A stretch of 64,000 nt of DNA, taken from assembly GCF_014203595.1 (NCBI RefSeq), contig NZ_JACHJK010000017.1, positions 62,001-126,000 of the forward strand, read 5' to 3'. The translations under genes and the position numbers were made by a program. Below are positions 24,046 through 31,859 of this stretch, one piece after another (position 1 is the stretch's first letter; every line of letters starts with the position of its first letter). This stretch comes from Streptomyces echinatus. GTDB lineage: Bacteria; Actinomycetota; Actinomycetes; Streptomycetales; Streptomycetaceae. The notes under the pieces were generated by a model, which was not told the DNA's origin, made no database searches, and worked only from the letters and a program-made list of their open reading frames with translations.

Positions 24046-24198
24046 GTCCGCGCCGAGGTCAACGCGCTTTCCGTGGCCACCAGTTGACCCGCATGACTGC
24101 ATGGCGCGAAACCGACGGCACGCACTGTGAGCCAGCCCACACCGATCACCCGTATGGACGAGTGCCGGACGTGGCACACTGGCCCTGTACCAGAAGCA

Positions 24199-24325
24199 GC
24201 GCACTCCGGGGTCGGTGAAAGTCCGAACCGGCGGTTACAGTCCGCGACCCGGTCGCTTCCAGCGGCCGGTTGACCAGGTGAAATTCCTGGACCGACGGTT
24301 AAAGTCCGGATGGGAGGCAGTGCGC
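24199..24325 (+). promoter_or_regulatory. FMN riboswitch (RFN element)
   Basis: Basal stem GCGCACT (24199-24205) pairs with AGTGCGC (24319-24325). Between them lie conserved RFN blocks: GGGGTCGGTGAAAGTCC, AACCGGCGGT, ACAGTCCGCGACCC, the variable stem, GACCAGGTGAAATTCCTGG and GACGGTTAAAGTCCGGATGG. The element binds FMN and represses the operation of the operon downstream. The ribE start lies about 165 nt further on, enough room for an expression platform. Confidence 0.97.
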
Positions 24326-24490
24326 GGCGGGCGGGCATGCGTCTCTTCCGTGTGCGCGCCGCCGTATCTGGACGCGTTCGTATGCGGACGTGTCCCTTTC
24401 CGGCGACGCCCCGGTGTGTGCTCATCCGTACAACTGTCGTCATCGACAGGCCCCGGAGTCCGTGCCCGAAGAGGCAGGAGGACCCGGGAA

Positions 24491-25099
24491 GTGTTCACCG
24501 GAATCGTCGAAGAGCTGGGTGAGGTCACCGCCGTCGAGAATCTCGGCGACGCCTCCCGTTTCCGGCTCCGCGGCCCCGTCGTGACCGAGGGCGCGCAGCA
24601 CGGCGACTCCATCGCCGTGAACGGGGTCTGTCTCACCGTCGTGGAGCACGAGGGCGACGAGTTCACCGCCGACGTCATGGACGAGACGCTGAAGCGCTCC
24701 AGCCTCGGCGCGCTCGGCGTCGGCTCCCGCGTCAACCTGGAACGCCCCACCGCCGTGGGCGCCCGCCTCGGCGGACACATCGTCCAGGGCCACGTCGACG
24801 GCACCGGGCAGGTCCTGGCCCGCACGCCCTCCGAGAACTGGGAGATCGTCAAGGTCTCGCTGCCCGCGGAACTCTCCCGGTACGTGGTCGAGAAGGGCTC
24901 CATCACCGTCGACGGCATCAGCCTCACCGTCGTGGAGGCCGGTCCCGACCACTTCACGGTCAGCCTCATCCCGACCACCCTCGCCCTGACCACGCTCGGC
25001 CACAAGCAGCCCGGCGACCCGGTCAACCTCGAGGTCGACGTCATCGCCAAGTACGTCGAGCGGCTCCTCGGCGACCGCGCCCAGGGAGCCACCAAGTGA
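24491..25099 (+). CDS. ribE: Riboflavin synthase, alpha chain
   Basis: A 202-residue enzyme starting 'MFTGIVEELGEV' (GTG start at 24491 with AGGAGG upstream). Two homologous lumazine-binding domains are visible, each with a 'HGDSIAVNGVCLTV' / 'KGSITVDGISLTVV' block (about 30-50 and 130-145). It dismutates two molecules of 6,7-dimethyl-8-ribityllumazine into riboflavin in the cytoplasm. It is first in the FMN-riboswitch operon and overlaps ribM by 4 nt. The symbol ribE is used in Streptomyces; ribC is used elsewhere. Confidence 0.96.
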   Translation: MFTGIVEELGEVTAVENLGDASRFRLRGPVVTEGAQHGDSIAVNGVCLTVVEHEGDEFTADVMDETLKRSSLGALGVGSRVNLERPTAVGARLGGHIVQGHVDGTGQVLARTPSENWEIVKVSLPAELSRYVVEKGSITVDGISLTVVEAGPDHFTVSLIPTTLALTTLGHKQPGDPVNLEVDVIAKYVERLLGDRAQGATK

Positions 25100-25737
25100 A
25101 CTGGCTCAACTCCGAGGCGTTCACCCTCTTCGGCCAGCACATCATCTGGTCGGACATGGCCGGCAACATCCTGGGCCTCATCACCCTCGCCCTCGGCTGG
25201 CGCCGCTCGCTGTGGACCTGGCCCGTGCAGTTCCTGTCCGGACTCGTCCTCTTCGCCGCCTTCTACGGCCACCTCACCGGCAGCGCCGGCAAGCAGGCCG
25301 TCGTCATGGCCGTCGCGCTGTACGGCTGGTGGCAGTGGCAGCGCGACAAGGACCGGTCCGAGGACGGCCACATCGCCCCCCGCTTCGCCACCGGGCGCGA
25401 GCGAGCGGCCATGCTCGCCGCCGCCGCCGTCGGCACGGTCGCCGTGGCCCTCCTCTTCAAGGCCTACCCGAGCCTGTCCTGGGACCCCTGGCCCGACGCC
25501 TACATCTTCGTCGGCACCATCGTCGCGATGTACGCCCAGGCCAAGGGCATGGTCGAGTTCTGGTTCGCCTGGCTGCTCGTCGACCTCGTCGGCGTGCCCC
25601 TCAACTTCGCCAACGGCTACGCCTTCTCCGGCTTCGTCTACGTCATCTACGGCGCACTCGTCCTGTGGGGCATGCGCGACTGGTGGCTGCGCTCCCGCCG
25701 GGGCCCGCAGCCCGCACTGGAAGGAGCTCCGGCATGA
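25096..25737 (+). CDS. ribM: PnuC-family vitamin transporter (riboflavin transporter RibM)
   Basis: A 213-residue membrane protein with about seven helices, starting 'ADMAGNILGLITLALGWRRS'-like sequence (from residue 15). 'YGWWQWQ' is the PnuC-family motif on helix 4, and 'EFWFAWLLVDLVGVPLNFAN' is the conserved late region. PnuC proteins facilitate diffusion of vitamin precursors that are then trapped by phosphorylation. Position between ribE and ribBA under an FMN riboswitch identifies it as RibM, which in Streptomyces takes up riboflavin and roseoflavin. GTG start overlaps the ribE stop. Confidence 0.93.
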   Translation: MNWLNSEAFTLFGQHIIWSDMAGNILGLITLALGWRRSLWTWPVQFLSGLVLFAAFYGHLTGSAGKQAVVMAVALYGWWQWQRDKDRSEDGHIAPRFATGRERAAMLAAAAVGTVAVALLFKAYPSLSWDPWPDAYIFVGTIVAMYAQAKGMVEFWFAWLLVDLVGVPLNFANGYAFSGFVYVIYGALVLWGMRDWWLRSRRGPQPALEGAPA

Positions 25738-27023
25738 CCTCGGCACCGCTGCTGTACGACACCGCCGACCTCGAGGACTTCACGCTCGACCCGGTCGAGC
25801 GGGCCATCGCCGACATCGCCGCGGGCCGCCCCGTGGTCGTCGTGGACGACGAGGACCGGGAGAACGAGGGCGACCTCGTCATCGCCGCCGAGAAGGCGAC
25901 CCCCGAGATCGTCGCGTTCATGATGAGCGAGTGCCGGGGCCTGATCTGCGCCCCCATGGAGGGCGAGGAACTGGACCGGCTGCGCCTGCCGCAGATGGTC
26001 GAGGACAACACCGAGTCGATGAAGACCGCGTTCACCGTCTCCGTCGACGCCTCCGCCGCCCACGGCGTGACCACCGGCATCTCGGCCGCCGACCGCGCCA
26101 CCACCCTCCAGCTGCTGGCAAGCGGCACCGCCGAGCACACCGACCTCGTCCGCCCCGGCCACATCTTCCCGCTGCGCGCCCGGCCCGGCGGCGTCCTGGT
26201 CCGCAACGGCCACACCGAGGCCGCCGTCGACCTCGCCCGGCTCGCGGGCCTGCGCCCGGCCGGCGCCATCGTGGAGATCGCCGGCGAGGACGGCAGCATG
26301 CTCCGCCTGCCCGAGCTGATCCCGTTCGCCCGCAAGCACGGCCTGACGATCATCTCCATCGAGGACCTGATCGCCTACCGCCGCGGCAGCGAGCCCACCG
26401 TCCGCCGCGAGGCCGAGACCCGCCTGCCCACCCGGCACGGCACCTTCACCGCCTACGGCTACCGCTCCACCGTCGACGGCGTCGAGCACGTCGCCCTCGT
26501 GCACGGCGAGATCGGCGACGGCGAGGACGTCCTGGTCCGCATCCACTCCGAATGCCTCACCGGCGACGTCTTCGGCTCCCAGCGCTGCGACTGCGGCCCC
26601 CAGCTGGACACCGCCCTGCGGCGCATCCAGGACGAGGGCCGGGGAGTCGTCGTCTACCTGCGCGGACACGAGGGGCGCGGCATCGGCCTGCTGTCCAAGC
26701 TCCGGGCCTACGAACTCCAGGAGCAGGGCCACGACACGCTCGACGCCAACCTCGAACTCGGCCTGCCCGCCGACGCCCGCGACTACGGCGCCGGCGCCCA
26801 GATCCTCGCCGACCTCGGCGTGCGCGGCGTCCGGCTGATGACCAACAACCCCGACAAGTCCGACGCCCTGCTGCGTCACGGCCTGAAGGTCACCGGCCGC
26901 GAGCCGATGCCCGTCCAGGCCGGCGAGCACAACCTCCGCTACCTGCGCACCAAGCGGGACCGGATGGGGCACGACCTGCCCTGGCTCGACACGCCCGCCG
27001 TGTCGGCCTGCAGCAACCAGTAA
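25734..27023 (+). CDS. ribBA: Bifunctional 3,4-dihydroxy-2-butanone-4-phosphate synthase / GTP cyclohydrolase II
   Basis: A 429-residue fusion. Residues about 15-215 are DHBP synthase ('VVVVDDEDRENEGDLVIAAE', 'VTTGISAADRATT', 'GHTEAAVDLARLAGL'). Residues about 216-420 are GTP cyclohydrolase II with the zinc ligands in 'SECLTGDVFGSQRCDCG' and 'RGHEGRGIGLLSKLRAY'. It supplies both precursors of lumazine. The ATG overlaps the ribM stop and AAGGAG precedes it. All key residues appear intact. Confidence 0.96.
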   Translation: MTSAPLLYDTADLEDFTLDPVERAIADIAAGRPVVVVDDEDRENEGDLVIAAEKATPEIVAFMMSECRGLICAPMEGEELDRLRLPQMVEDNTESMKTAFTVSVDASAAHGVTTGISAADRATTLQLLASGTAEHTDLVRPGHIFPLRARPGGVLVRNGHTEAAVDLARLAGLRPAGAIVEIAGEDGSMLRLPELIPFARKHGLTIISIEDLIAYRRGSEPTVRREAETRLPTRHGTFTAYGYRSTVDGVEHVALVHGEIGDGEDVLVRIHSECLTGDVFGSQRCDCGPQLDTALRRIQDEGRGVVVYLRGHEGRGIGLLSKLRAYELQEQGHDTLDANLELGLPADARDYGAGAQILADLGVRGVRLMTNNPDKSDALLRHGLKVTGREPMPVQAGEHNLRYLRTKRDRMGHDLPWLDTPAVSACSNQ

Positions 27024-27042
27024 CGAAGCACGAAGGAGAGAC

Positions 27043-27528
27043 GTGAGCGGCAAGGGTGCACCGGAACTGTCCGTACGCAACGTGAGCGACCTCAGGGTCG
27101 CCGTCATCGCGGCGCAGTGGCACGAGAAGGTGATGGACGGTCTGGTGAACGGCGCCCTGCGCGCCCTGCACGAACTGGGCATCGACGAGCCCACGCTGAT
27201 CCGGGTCCCCGGCAGCTTCGAACTCCCGGTCGCCGCCAAGGTGCTGGCGGGCCGCGGCTACGACGCCGTGGTCGCCCTCGGCGTCGTCATCCGGGGCGGC
27301 ACCCCGCACTTCGACTACGTGTGCCAGGGCGTCACCCAGGGCCTCACCCAGGTCAGCATCGAGACCGGCGTCCCCGTCGGCTTCGGCGTGCTCACCTGCG
27401 ACACCGAGGAGCAGGCGCTGGACCGGGCCGGCATCGAGGGCTCCAACGAGGACAAGGGGCACGAGGCGGTGACGGCCGCGGTGGCCACCGCGGCCACGCT
27501 CCGCTCAGTATCTGAACCCTGGCACTAG
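27043..27528 (+). CDS. ribH: 6,7-dimethyl-8-ribityllumazine synthase
   Basis: A 161-residue enzyme: 'VAVIAAQWHEKVMDGLVNGA', 'IRVPGSFELPVAAK', 'VVALGVVIRGGTPHFDYVCQ' and 'GFGVLTCDTEEQALDRAG' are the conserved blocks around the active site. It joins the ribBA products and feeds RibE; icosahedral or pentameric assembly is usual. GTG 27043 is preceded by AAGGAGAG. It is the last riboflavin gene; hisE follows 34 nt later with no visible terminator. Confidence 0.96.
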   Translation: MSGKGAPELSVRNVSDLRVAVIAAQWHEKVMDGLVNGALRALHELGIDEPTLIRVPGSFELPVAAKVLAGRGYDAVVALGVVIRGGTPHFDYVCQGVTQGLTQVSIETGVPVGFGVLTCDTEEQALDRAGIEGSNEDKGHEAVTAAVATAATLRSVSEPWH

Positions 27529-27562
27529 GGAGCCGCGCGAACCGCGTAGGGTGGGCAGCACC

Positions 27563-27835
27563 ATGTCCAAGAAGACGTTCGAGGAGCTCTTCACCGAGCT
27601 CCAGCACAAGGCAGCCCACGGCGATCCCGCCACCTCCCGCACCGCAGAGCTGGTCGGCAAGGGTGTCCATGCCATCGGCAAGAAGGTCGTCGAAGAGGCC
27701 GCCGAGGTCTGGATGGCCGCCGAGTACGAGGGCAAGGAGGCGGCCGCCGAGGAGATCTCGCAGCTGCTGTACCACGTCCAGGTGATGATGGTCGCCCGCG
27801 GGATCTCCCTGGACGACGTCTACGCCCACCTCTGA
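27563..27835 (+). CDS. hisE: Phosphoribosyl-ATP pyrophosphatase
   Basis: A 90-residue all-helical enzyme with the MazG-like metal motif 'GKKVVEEAAEVWMAAEYEG' (EExxE-type) and 'EEISQLLYHVQVMMVARGIS'. It catalyses the second step of histidine synthesis, removing pyrophosphate from PR-ATP. ATG 27563 has AGGGTGGG upstream. It is followed by hisG, the first-step enzyme. Confidence 0.95.
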   Translation: MSKKTFEELFTELQHKAAHGDPATSRTAELVGKGVHAIGKKVVEEAAEVWMAAEYEGKEAAAEEISQLLYHVQVMMVARGISLDDVYAHL

Positions 27836-27883
27836 ACCCGCCAGCTCCCACCCACACCACTCCACGCGAAGGAAGCCGACCTC

Positions 27884-28732
27884 ATGCTGCGCATCGCCGT
27901 CCCCAACAAGGGTTCCCTGTCCGGCCCTGCGGCGGAGATGCTGCATGAGGCCGGCTACCAGCAGCGCCGCGAGTCCAAGGAGCTGCGGATCGTCGACCCG
28001 GAGAACGAGGTCGAGTTCTTCTACCTCCGCCCCCGCGACATCGCGATCTACGTCTCCTCCGGCCGCCTCGACATCGGCATCACCGGCCGTGACCTGCTGA
28101 TCGACTCCGGCGCCGACGCCGAGGAGATCCTGCCGCTCGGCTTCGCCCGCTCCACCTTCCGCTTCGCCGCCAAGCCGGGCACCGCGAACGGCATCGAGGA
28201 CCTCAAGGGCAAGACGGTCGCCACCTCCTACGAGGGGATCGTCGCCGGACACCTCGCCGACAGCGGCGTCGACGCCTCCGTCGTCCACCTGGACGGCGCC
28301 GTCGAGACCGCCATCGAGCTGGGCGTCGCCGAGGTCATCGCCGACGTCGTCGAGACCGGCACCAGCCTGCGCAACGCGGGCCTGGAGGTCTTCGGCGAGC
28401 CGATCATGAAGTCCGAGGCGATCGTGGTCCGCCGCACCGGCGCCGACGCCGAGGAGCCGAAGGTCCAGCAGTTCCTGCGCCGCCTGCAGGGCGTCCTGGT
28501 CGCGCGCACGTACGTGATGATGGACTACGACTGCCGGGTCGAGCAGCTGGAGAAGGCCGTCGCGCTCACCCCCGGCCTGGAGTCTCCGACCGTCTCCCCG
28601 CTGCACAACGAGGGCTGGGTCGCGGTCCGCGCCATGGTCCCCGCCAAGGAGGCCCAGCGGATCATGGACGACCTGTACTCCATCGGCGCCCGCGCCATCC
28701 TGACCACGGCCATCCACGCCTGCCGCCTGTAG
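27884..28732 (+). CDS. hisG: ATP phosphoribosyltransferase (long form)
   Basis: A 282-residue HisG of the long, self-sufficient type: catalytic core with 'RIAVPNKGSLSGPAAEMLHE' and the PRPP-binding region 'EVIADVVETGTSLRNAGLEV', then a C-terminal ACT-like domain (about 210-282) that mediates histidine feedback inhibition. It begins histidine biosynthesis from ATP and PRPP. It lies 48 nt after hisE and 16 nt before the PH-like gene. The distance of the other his genes is not known from this window. Confidence 0.96.
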   Translation: MLRIAVPNKGSLSGPAAEMLHEAGYQQRRESKELRIVDPENEVEFFYLRPRDIAIYVSSGRLDIGITGRDLLIDSGADAEEILPLGFARSTFRFAAKPGTANGIEDLKGKTVATSYEGIVAGHLADSGVDASVVHLDGAVETAIELGVAEVIADVVETGTSLRNAGLEVFGEPIMKSEAIVVRRTGADAEEPKVQQFLRRLQGVLVARTYVMMDYDCRVEQLEKAVALTPGLESPTVSPLHNEGWVAVRAMVPAKEAQRIMDDLYSIGARAILTTAIHACRL

Positions 28733-28748
28733 AGGGACACGCCGACCG

Positions 28749-29210
28749 ATGTCCGACCTGCCCACCCTCCCCGTCACCTTCCGGCCGGGCCGCACCCGGG
28801 TGATCCTGCTCACCGCCGGTGTCGTGATCTTCGTGGTGATAAGCGCGATCGCGCTGCTGCTGGAGCACATCGGCCCGGGGTCGCGGCTCACCTTCATCCT
28901 CACCGGGGCGCTCGGCTTCTGGGCCCTGGCCCAGCTCGCCCGGGTGAAGGTGGTCGCCGACGACTCCGGTGTCACCGTGGTCAACATCGCCGGCAAGCGG
29001 CGCCTGGCCTGGGAGGAGATCCTGCGGGTGAACCTCCGGCCGGGTGACCCCTGGGTGTTCCTCGACCTCAGCGACGGCACCAGCCTGCCCGCGCTCGGCA
29101 TCCAGCCGGGCATCGCCAAGCAGCGGGCCATCGCTGACGCCAAGGCCCTGCGCGCCCTCGCCGAGGCCCACTCGGGCACGTCCGCCCTGCCGCACGAGCC
29201 CAGATCTTGA
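28749..29210 (+). CDS. PH-domain-like membrane protein
   Basis: A 153-residue protein with two N-terminal membrane helices ('VILLTAGVVIFVVISAIALL' and 'LTFILTGALGFWALAQLA') followed by a PH-like beta domain ('VKVVADDSGVTVVNIAGKRR', 'LAWEEILRVNLRPGDPWVFL'). This is a common actinobacterial family next to hisG. Function unknown. It is closely spaced to hisG and followed by a hairpin terminator, so it is probably the last gene of the rib-his transcription unit. Confidence 0.85.
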   Translation: MSDLPTLPVTFRPGRTRVILLTAGVVIFVVISAIALLLEHIGPGSRLTFILTGALGFWALAQLARVKVVADDSGVTVVNIAGKRRLAWEEILRVNLRPGDPWVFLDLSDGTSLPALGIQPGIAKQRAIADAKALRALAEAHSGTSALPHEPRS

Positions 29211-29220
29211 TTAATCTGGT

Positions 29221-29251
29221 GGGCGGAGGCCTTCCCGCTGTGCCTCCGCCC
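29221..29251 (+). terminator. Hairpin after PH-like gene
   Basis: GGGCGGAGGC (29221-29230) pairs perfectly with 29242-29251 over an 11-nt loop, 10 nt after the stop at 29210. It likely ends the rib-his unit. Confidence 0.8.
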
Positions 29252-29374
29252 CTGCGCACCGCCCGGTGCCCGGGGGTTCCTGCTACCCGAGGAGTGAATC
29301 CCTCCGGCGATGGACGGATCGTCCTGTAGTACCTGCGCCACCCCTGCCCGACATACCGGGAAGGCGGTGGCAGC

Positions 29375-30709
29375 GTGACCACCTCTCTGCTGCTCCTCGG
29401 AGCGGCGCTCCTGCTGATTCTCGCCAACGGATTCTTCGTGGCCGCCGAGTTCGGCCTGGTGACGGTGGAGCGCCAAGACGCCGAGAAGGCCGCCGCCGAC
29501 GGCGACCACCGGGCCCGTACGGTCGTGGAGTCGCTGAAGGAGCTGTCCTTCCAGCTCTCCGGCACCCAGCTCGGCATCACCATCACCTCCCTGGTCGTCG
29601 GCATGCTCGCCGAACCGGCCCTGGCCGGGCTGCTGCACGGCCCGTTCGCCGCGCTCGGCATCCCGGCGGGTGCCGCCTCCGGCGTCGCCGTGGTCGTCGG
29701 CATGCTGCTGGCCTCCGCCATCCAGATGGTGATCGGCGAACTCGTACCCAAGAACTGGGCGGTGTCCCGGCCGCTGCAGGTCGCGCGCTTCGTCGCGGGC
29801 CCCCAGCACCGCTTCGCCCGGCTGTTCCGCCCGGTGATCTCCGCGCTGAACACGGTCGCCAACCGGCTGGTCCGCGCCCTCGGCGTCGAGCCCGCCGAGG
29901 AGCTGGCCTCCGCCCGCACCCCCGGCGAACTCGTCTCGCTGGCCCGGCACTCCGCCCAGGCCGGCGCCCTGGAGCAGGACACGGCCGACCTGTTCGTCCG
30001 CACCCTGTCCCTGGGCGAGCTGACCGCCCAGCACGTCATGACCCCGCGCGTGAAGGTCAGCGCCCTCCAGGACTCGGCCACCGCCGAGGACGTCGTCAAC
30101 CTCACCCGGGCCACCGGTCTGTCCCGCTTCCCCGTCTACCGGGAGAAGATCGACGAGATCGTCGGCATGGCACACCTCAAGGACGCACTGGCCGTCCCTG
30201 TCCACGACCGGCTGCGCACCCCGGTGAGCCGCATCGCCCGCAAGGCGCTCCTGGTCCCCGAGACCCTGCCCGTCCAGCCCCTGCTCACCCGCCTGCGCAG
30301 CGAGCAGCCCATCGCGGTCGTCGTGGACGAGTACGGCGGCACGGCCGGCGTGGTCACCCTGGAGGACATCGTCGAGGAGCTGGTCGGCGAGGTCCGCGAC
30401 GAGCACGACGCCAAGGACATGCCCGAGCTGGCCCCCGCACCGCCCGAGGACGGCAGGCCCGCCTGGGACGTCGACGGCAGCTGCCGCGTCGACATCCTCC
30501 AGCGCATAGGCCTGGACGTGCCCGAGGGTCCGTACGAGACCGTCGCCGGCCTGGTCGCCGATCTGCTCGGCCGGATCCCGGCCCCGGGCGACCGGGCCGA
30601 GCTGCCCGGCTGGCGGCTCTCGGTCCGCCAGGTCGGCCACTACCGCGCCGAGCGGGTCCGTCTGGTCCGGACGGCCCCGGCGGCGGGCGTGCTGGAGGCC
30701 GCCCGATGA
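29375..30709 (+). CDS. CNNM/CorC (hemolysin-like) membrane protein with CBS pair
   Basis: A 444-residue protein: DUF21/CNNM membrane domain (about 1-190; 'ILANGFFVAAEFGLVTVERQ', 'GELVPKNWAV'), two CBS domains (about 210-330; 'HVMTPRVKVSALQDSATAED', 'VVVDEYGGTAGVVTLEDIVE') and a CorC/HlyC C-terminal domain (about 345-425). The family is linked to Mg2+/Co2+ transport or efflux; 'hemolysin' is a historical label. GTG start 29375. It overlaps the next, homologous gene by 4 nt, which points to a heteromer. Confidence 0.92.
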   Translation: MTTSLLLLGAALLLILANGFFVAAEFGLVTVERQDAEKAAADGDHRARTVVESLKELSFQLSGTQLGITITSLVVGMLAEPALAGLLHGPFAALGIPAGAASGVAVVVGMLLASAIQMVIGELVPKNWAVSRPLQVARFVAGPQHRFARLFRPVISALNTVANRLVRALGVEPAEELASARTPGELVSLARHSAQAGALEQDTADLFVRTLSLGELTAQHVMTPRVKVSALQDSATAEDVVNLTRATGLSRFPVYREKIDEIVGMAHLKDALAVPVHDRLRTPVSRIARKALLVPETLPVQPLLTRLRSEQPIAVVVDEYGGTAGVVTLEDIVEELVGEVRDEHDAKDMPELAPAPPEDGRPAWDVDGSCRVDILQRIGLDVPEGPYETVAGLVADLLGRIPAPGDRAELPGWRLSVRQVGHYRAERVRLVRTAPAAGVLEAAR

Positions 30710-31794
30710 GCGTCCTCCAACTGGTCTTCGCCGCAGCTCTCGTGCTCGCCAACGGCTTCTTCGTCGGCGCCGAGTTCGCGCTCGTCTCCGTCCGCCGCAG
30801 CCAGATCGAACCGCTCGGCACGGCCCGGGCCCGCCAGGTGCTGTACGGCCTCGAACGCCTGCCGCAGATGATGGCCGCCGCCCAGTTCGGCATCACCGTC
30901 TGCTCCCTGACGCTCGGCGCGGTCGCCGAGCCGACGGTGGCGCACCTGCTGGAGCCGCTGTTCGAGTGGATCCGCGTCCCGCACGGCATGGTCCACCCCC
31001 TCGGCTATGTCATCGCCCTGGCCGCGGTGGTCTTCTTCCACCTGGTCATCGGCGAGATGGTGCCGAAGAACCTCGCCATGGCGGCGCCCGAGAAGGCGGC
31101 GCTCTGGCTCAGCCCCGGCCTGGTCTGGTTCGCCCGCCTCTGCAAGCCGATCACCGCGGCCCTCGGCACCTGCGCCCAGGGCATCCTGCGGCTGTTCCGG
31201 GTCGAGCCCAAGGACGAGGTCGAGGCGGTCGTCACCACCGAGCAGCTCAACCGCCTGCTGGAGGACTCCGGCCAGGCGGGCCTGCTCGGCCCCGAGGAGC
31301 GGGAGCGCCTGGAAGACGCCCTGGAGCTGGGCTCCCGCCCCGTGACGGACGTCCTGCTGCGCCGCGAGTCGCTGGTCACGGTGGCCCCGTCGGTCACCCC
31401 GGGGCAGATCGTGGAGCTGACGGCCCGCACGGGCTACTCCCGCTTCCCGGTCGCGGCCGGCGAGAAGGGCCCCTTCATGGGGTACGTCCATGTGAAGGAC
31501 GTGCTCGATCTGGAGGACTCCGACCGGGCCGTCCCGCAGCACGTCTGGCGCCCCATGGCCACGCTCCGGGCCGAACTGCCGCTGGACGACGCCCTCACCG
31601 TGATGCGCCGGGCCGCCACGCACCTGGCCCAGGTGGCCGACGCCGGCGGCAGGGTCCTCGGCCTGGTCGCCCTGGAGGACGTGCTGGAACTCCTGGTGGG
31701 CGAGGTGCGGGACCCGGCGCACCGGGAGGTGTCCGACGTGACCCTGACGGAACCGAGGACGAGCGGGGAGCCGGAGCAGGCGCTGGCCACGTAG
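30706..31794 (+). CDS. CNNM/CorC-like membrane protein, second paralogue
   Basis: A 362-residue paralogue of the preceding gene: DUF21/CNNM membrane domain ('LANGFFVGAEFALVSVRRSQ', 'GEMVPKNLAMA') and CBS pair ('RVLGLVALEDVLELLVGEVR'). It lacks the C-terminal CorC_HlyC domain that the first paralogue carries. The ATG overlaps the upstream stop (ATGA). A strong terminator follows. Confidence 0.92.
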   Translation: MSVLQLVFAAALVLANGFFVGAEFALVSVRRSQIEPLGTARARQVLYGLERLPQMMAAAQFGITVCSLTLGAVAEPTVAHLLEPLFEWIRVPHGMVHPLGYVIALAAVVFFHLVIGEMVPKNLAMAAPEKAALWLSPGLVWFARLCKPITAALGTCAQGILRLFRVEPKDEVEAVVTTEQLNRLLEDSGQAGLLGPEERERLEDALELGSRPVTDVLLRRESLVTVAPSVTPGQIVELTARTGYSRFPVAAGEKGPFMGYVHVKDVLDLEDSDRAVPQHVWRPMATLRAELPLDDALTVMRRAATHLAQVADAGGRVLGLVALEDVLELLVGEVRDPAHREVSDVTLTEPRTSGEPEQALAT

Positions 31795-31813
31795 CCGGTG
31801 GTCACCCCGGGGT

Positions 31814-31844
31814 GCGTGGGGATCGCCCGCGCGGATCCCCACGC
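31814..31844. terminator. Hairpin between CNNM pair and convergent AAA ATPase
   Basis: GCGTGGGGATC (31814-31824) pairs perfectly with GATCCCCACGC (31834-31844) over a 9-nt loop; 16 nt before the end of the minus-strand gene, so it can act in both directions. Confidence 0.85.
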
Positions 31845-31859
31845 GCCCGCGGACCGCCG

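Larger units (their letters stand above)
23775..24198. other. Intergenic region between NmrA-like gene and FMN riboswitch
   Basis: This 424-nt divergent region holds a putative ECF41-type promoter (23837-23863, minus), a DasR-like element (24019-24045) and the promoter for the riboflavin operon, which must lie upstream of about 24199. No gene of convincing coding character is seen. Confidence 0.7.

Noticed and set aside
24215..24490. Upstream extension of ribE through the riboswitch
   Set aside because: The open frame is fortuitous; riboflavin synthase begins MFTGIVEE at GTG 24491 behind AGGAGG.
27392..30640. A 1082-codon open frame on the minus strand
   Set aside because: It is antisense to ribH, hisE, hisG, the PH-like gene and the first CNNM gene; long shadow frames are expected at this G+C content, and the translation is repetitive with no domain pattern.
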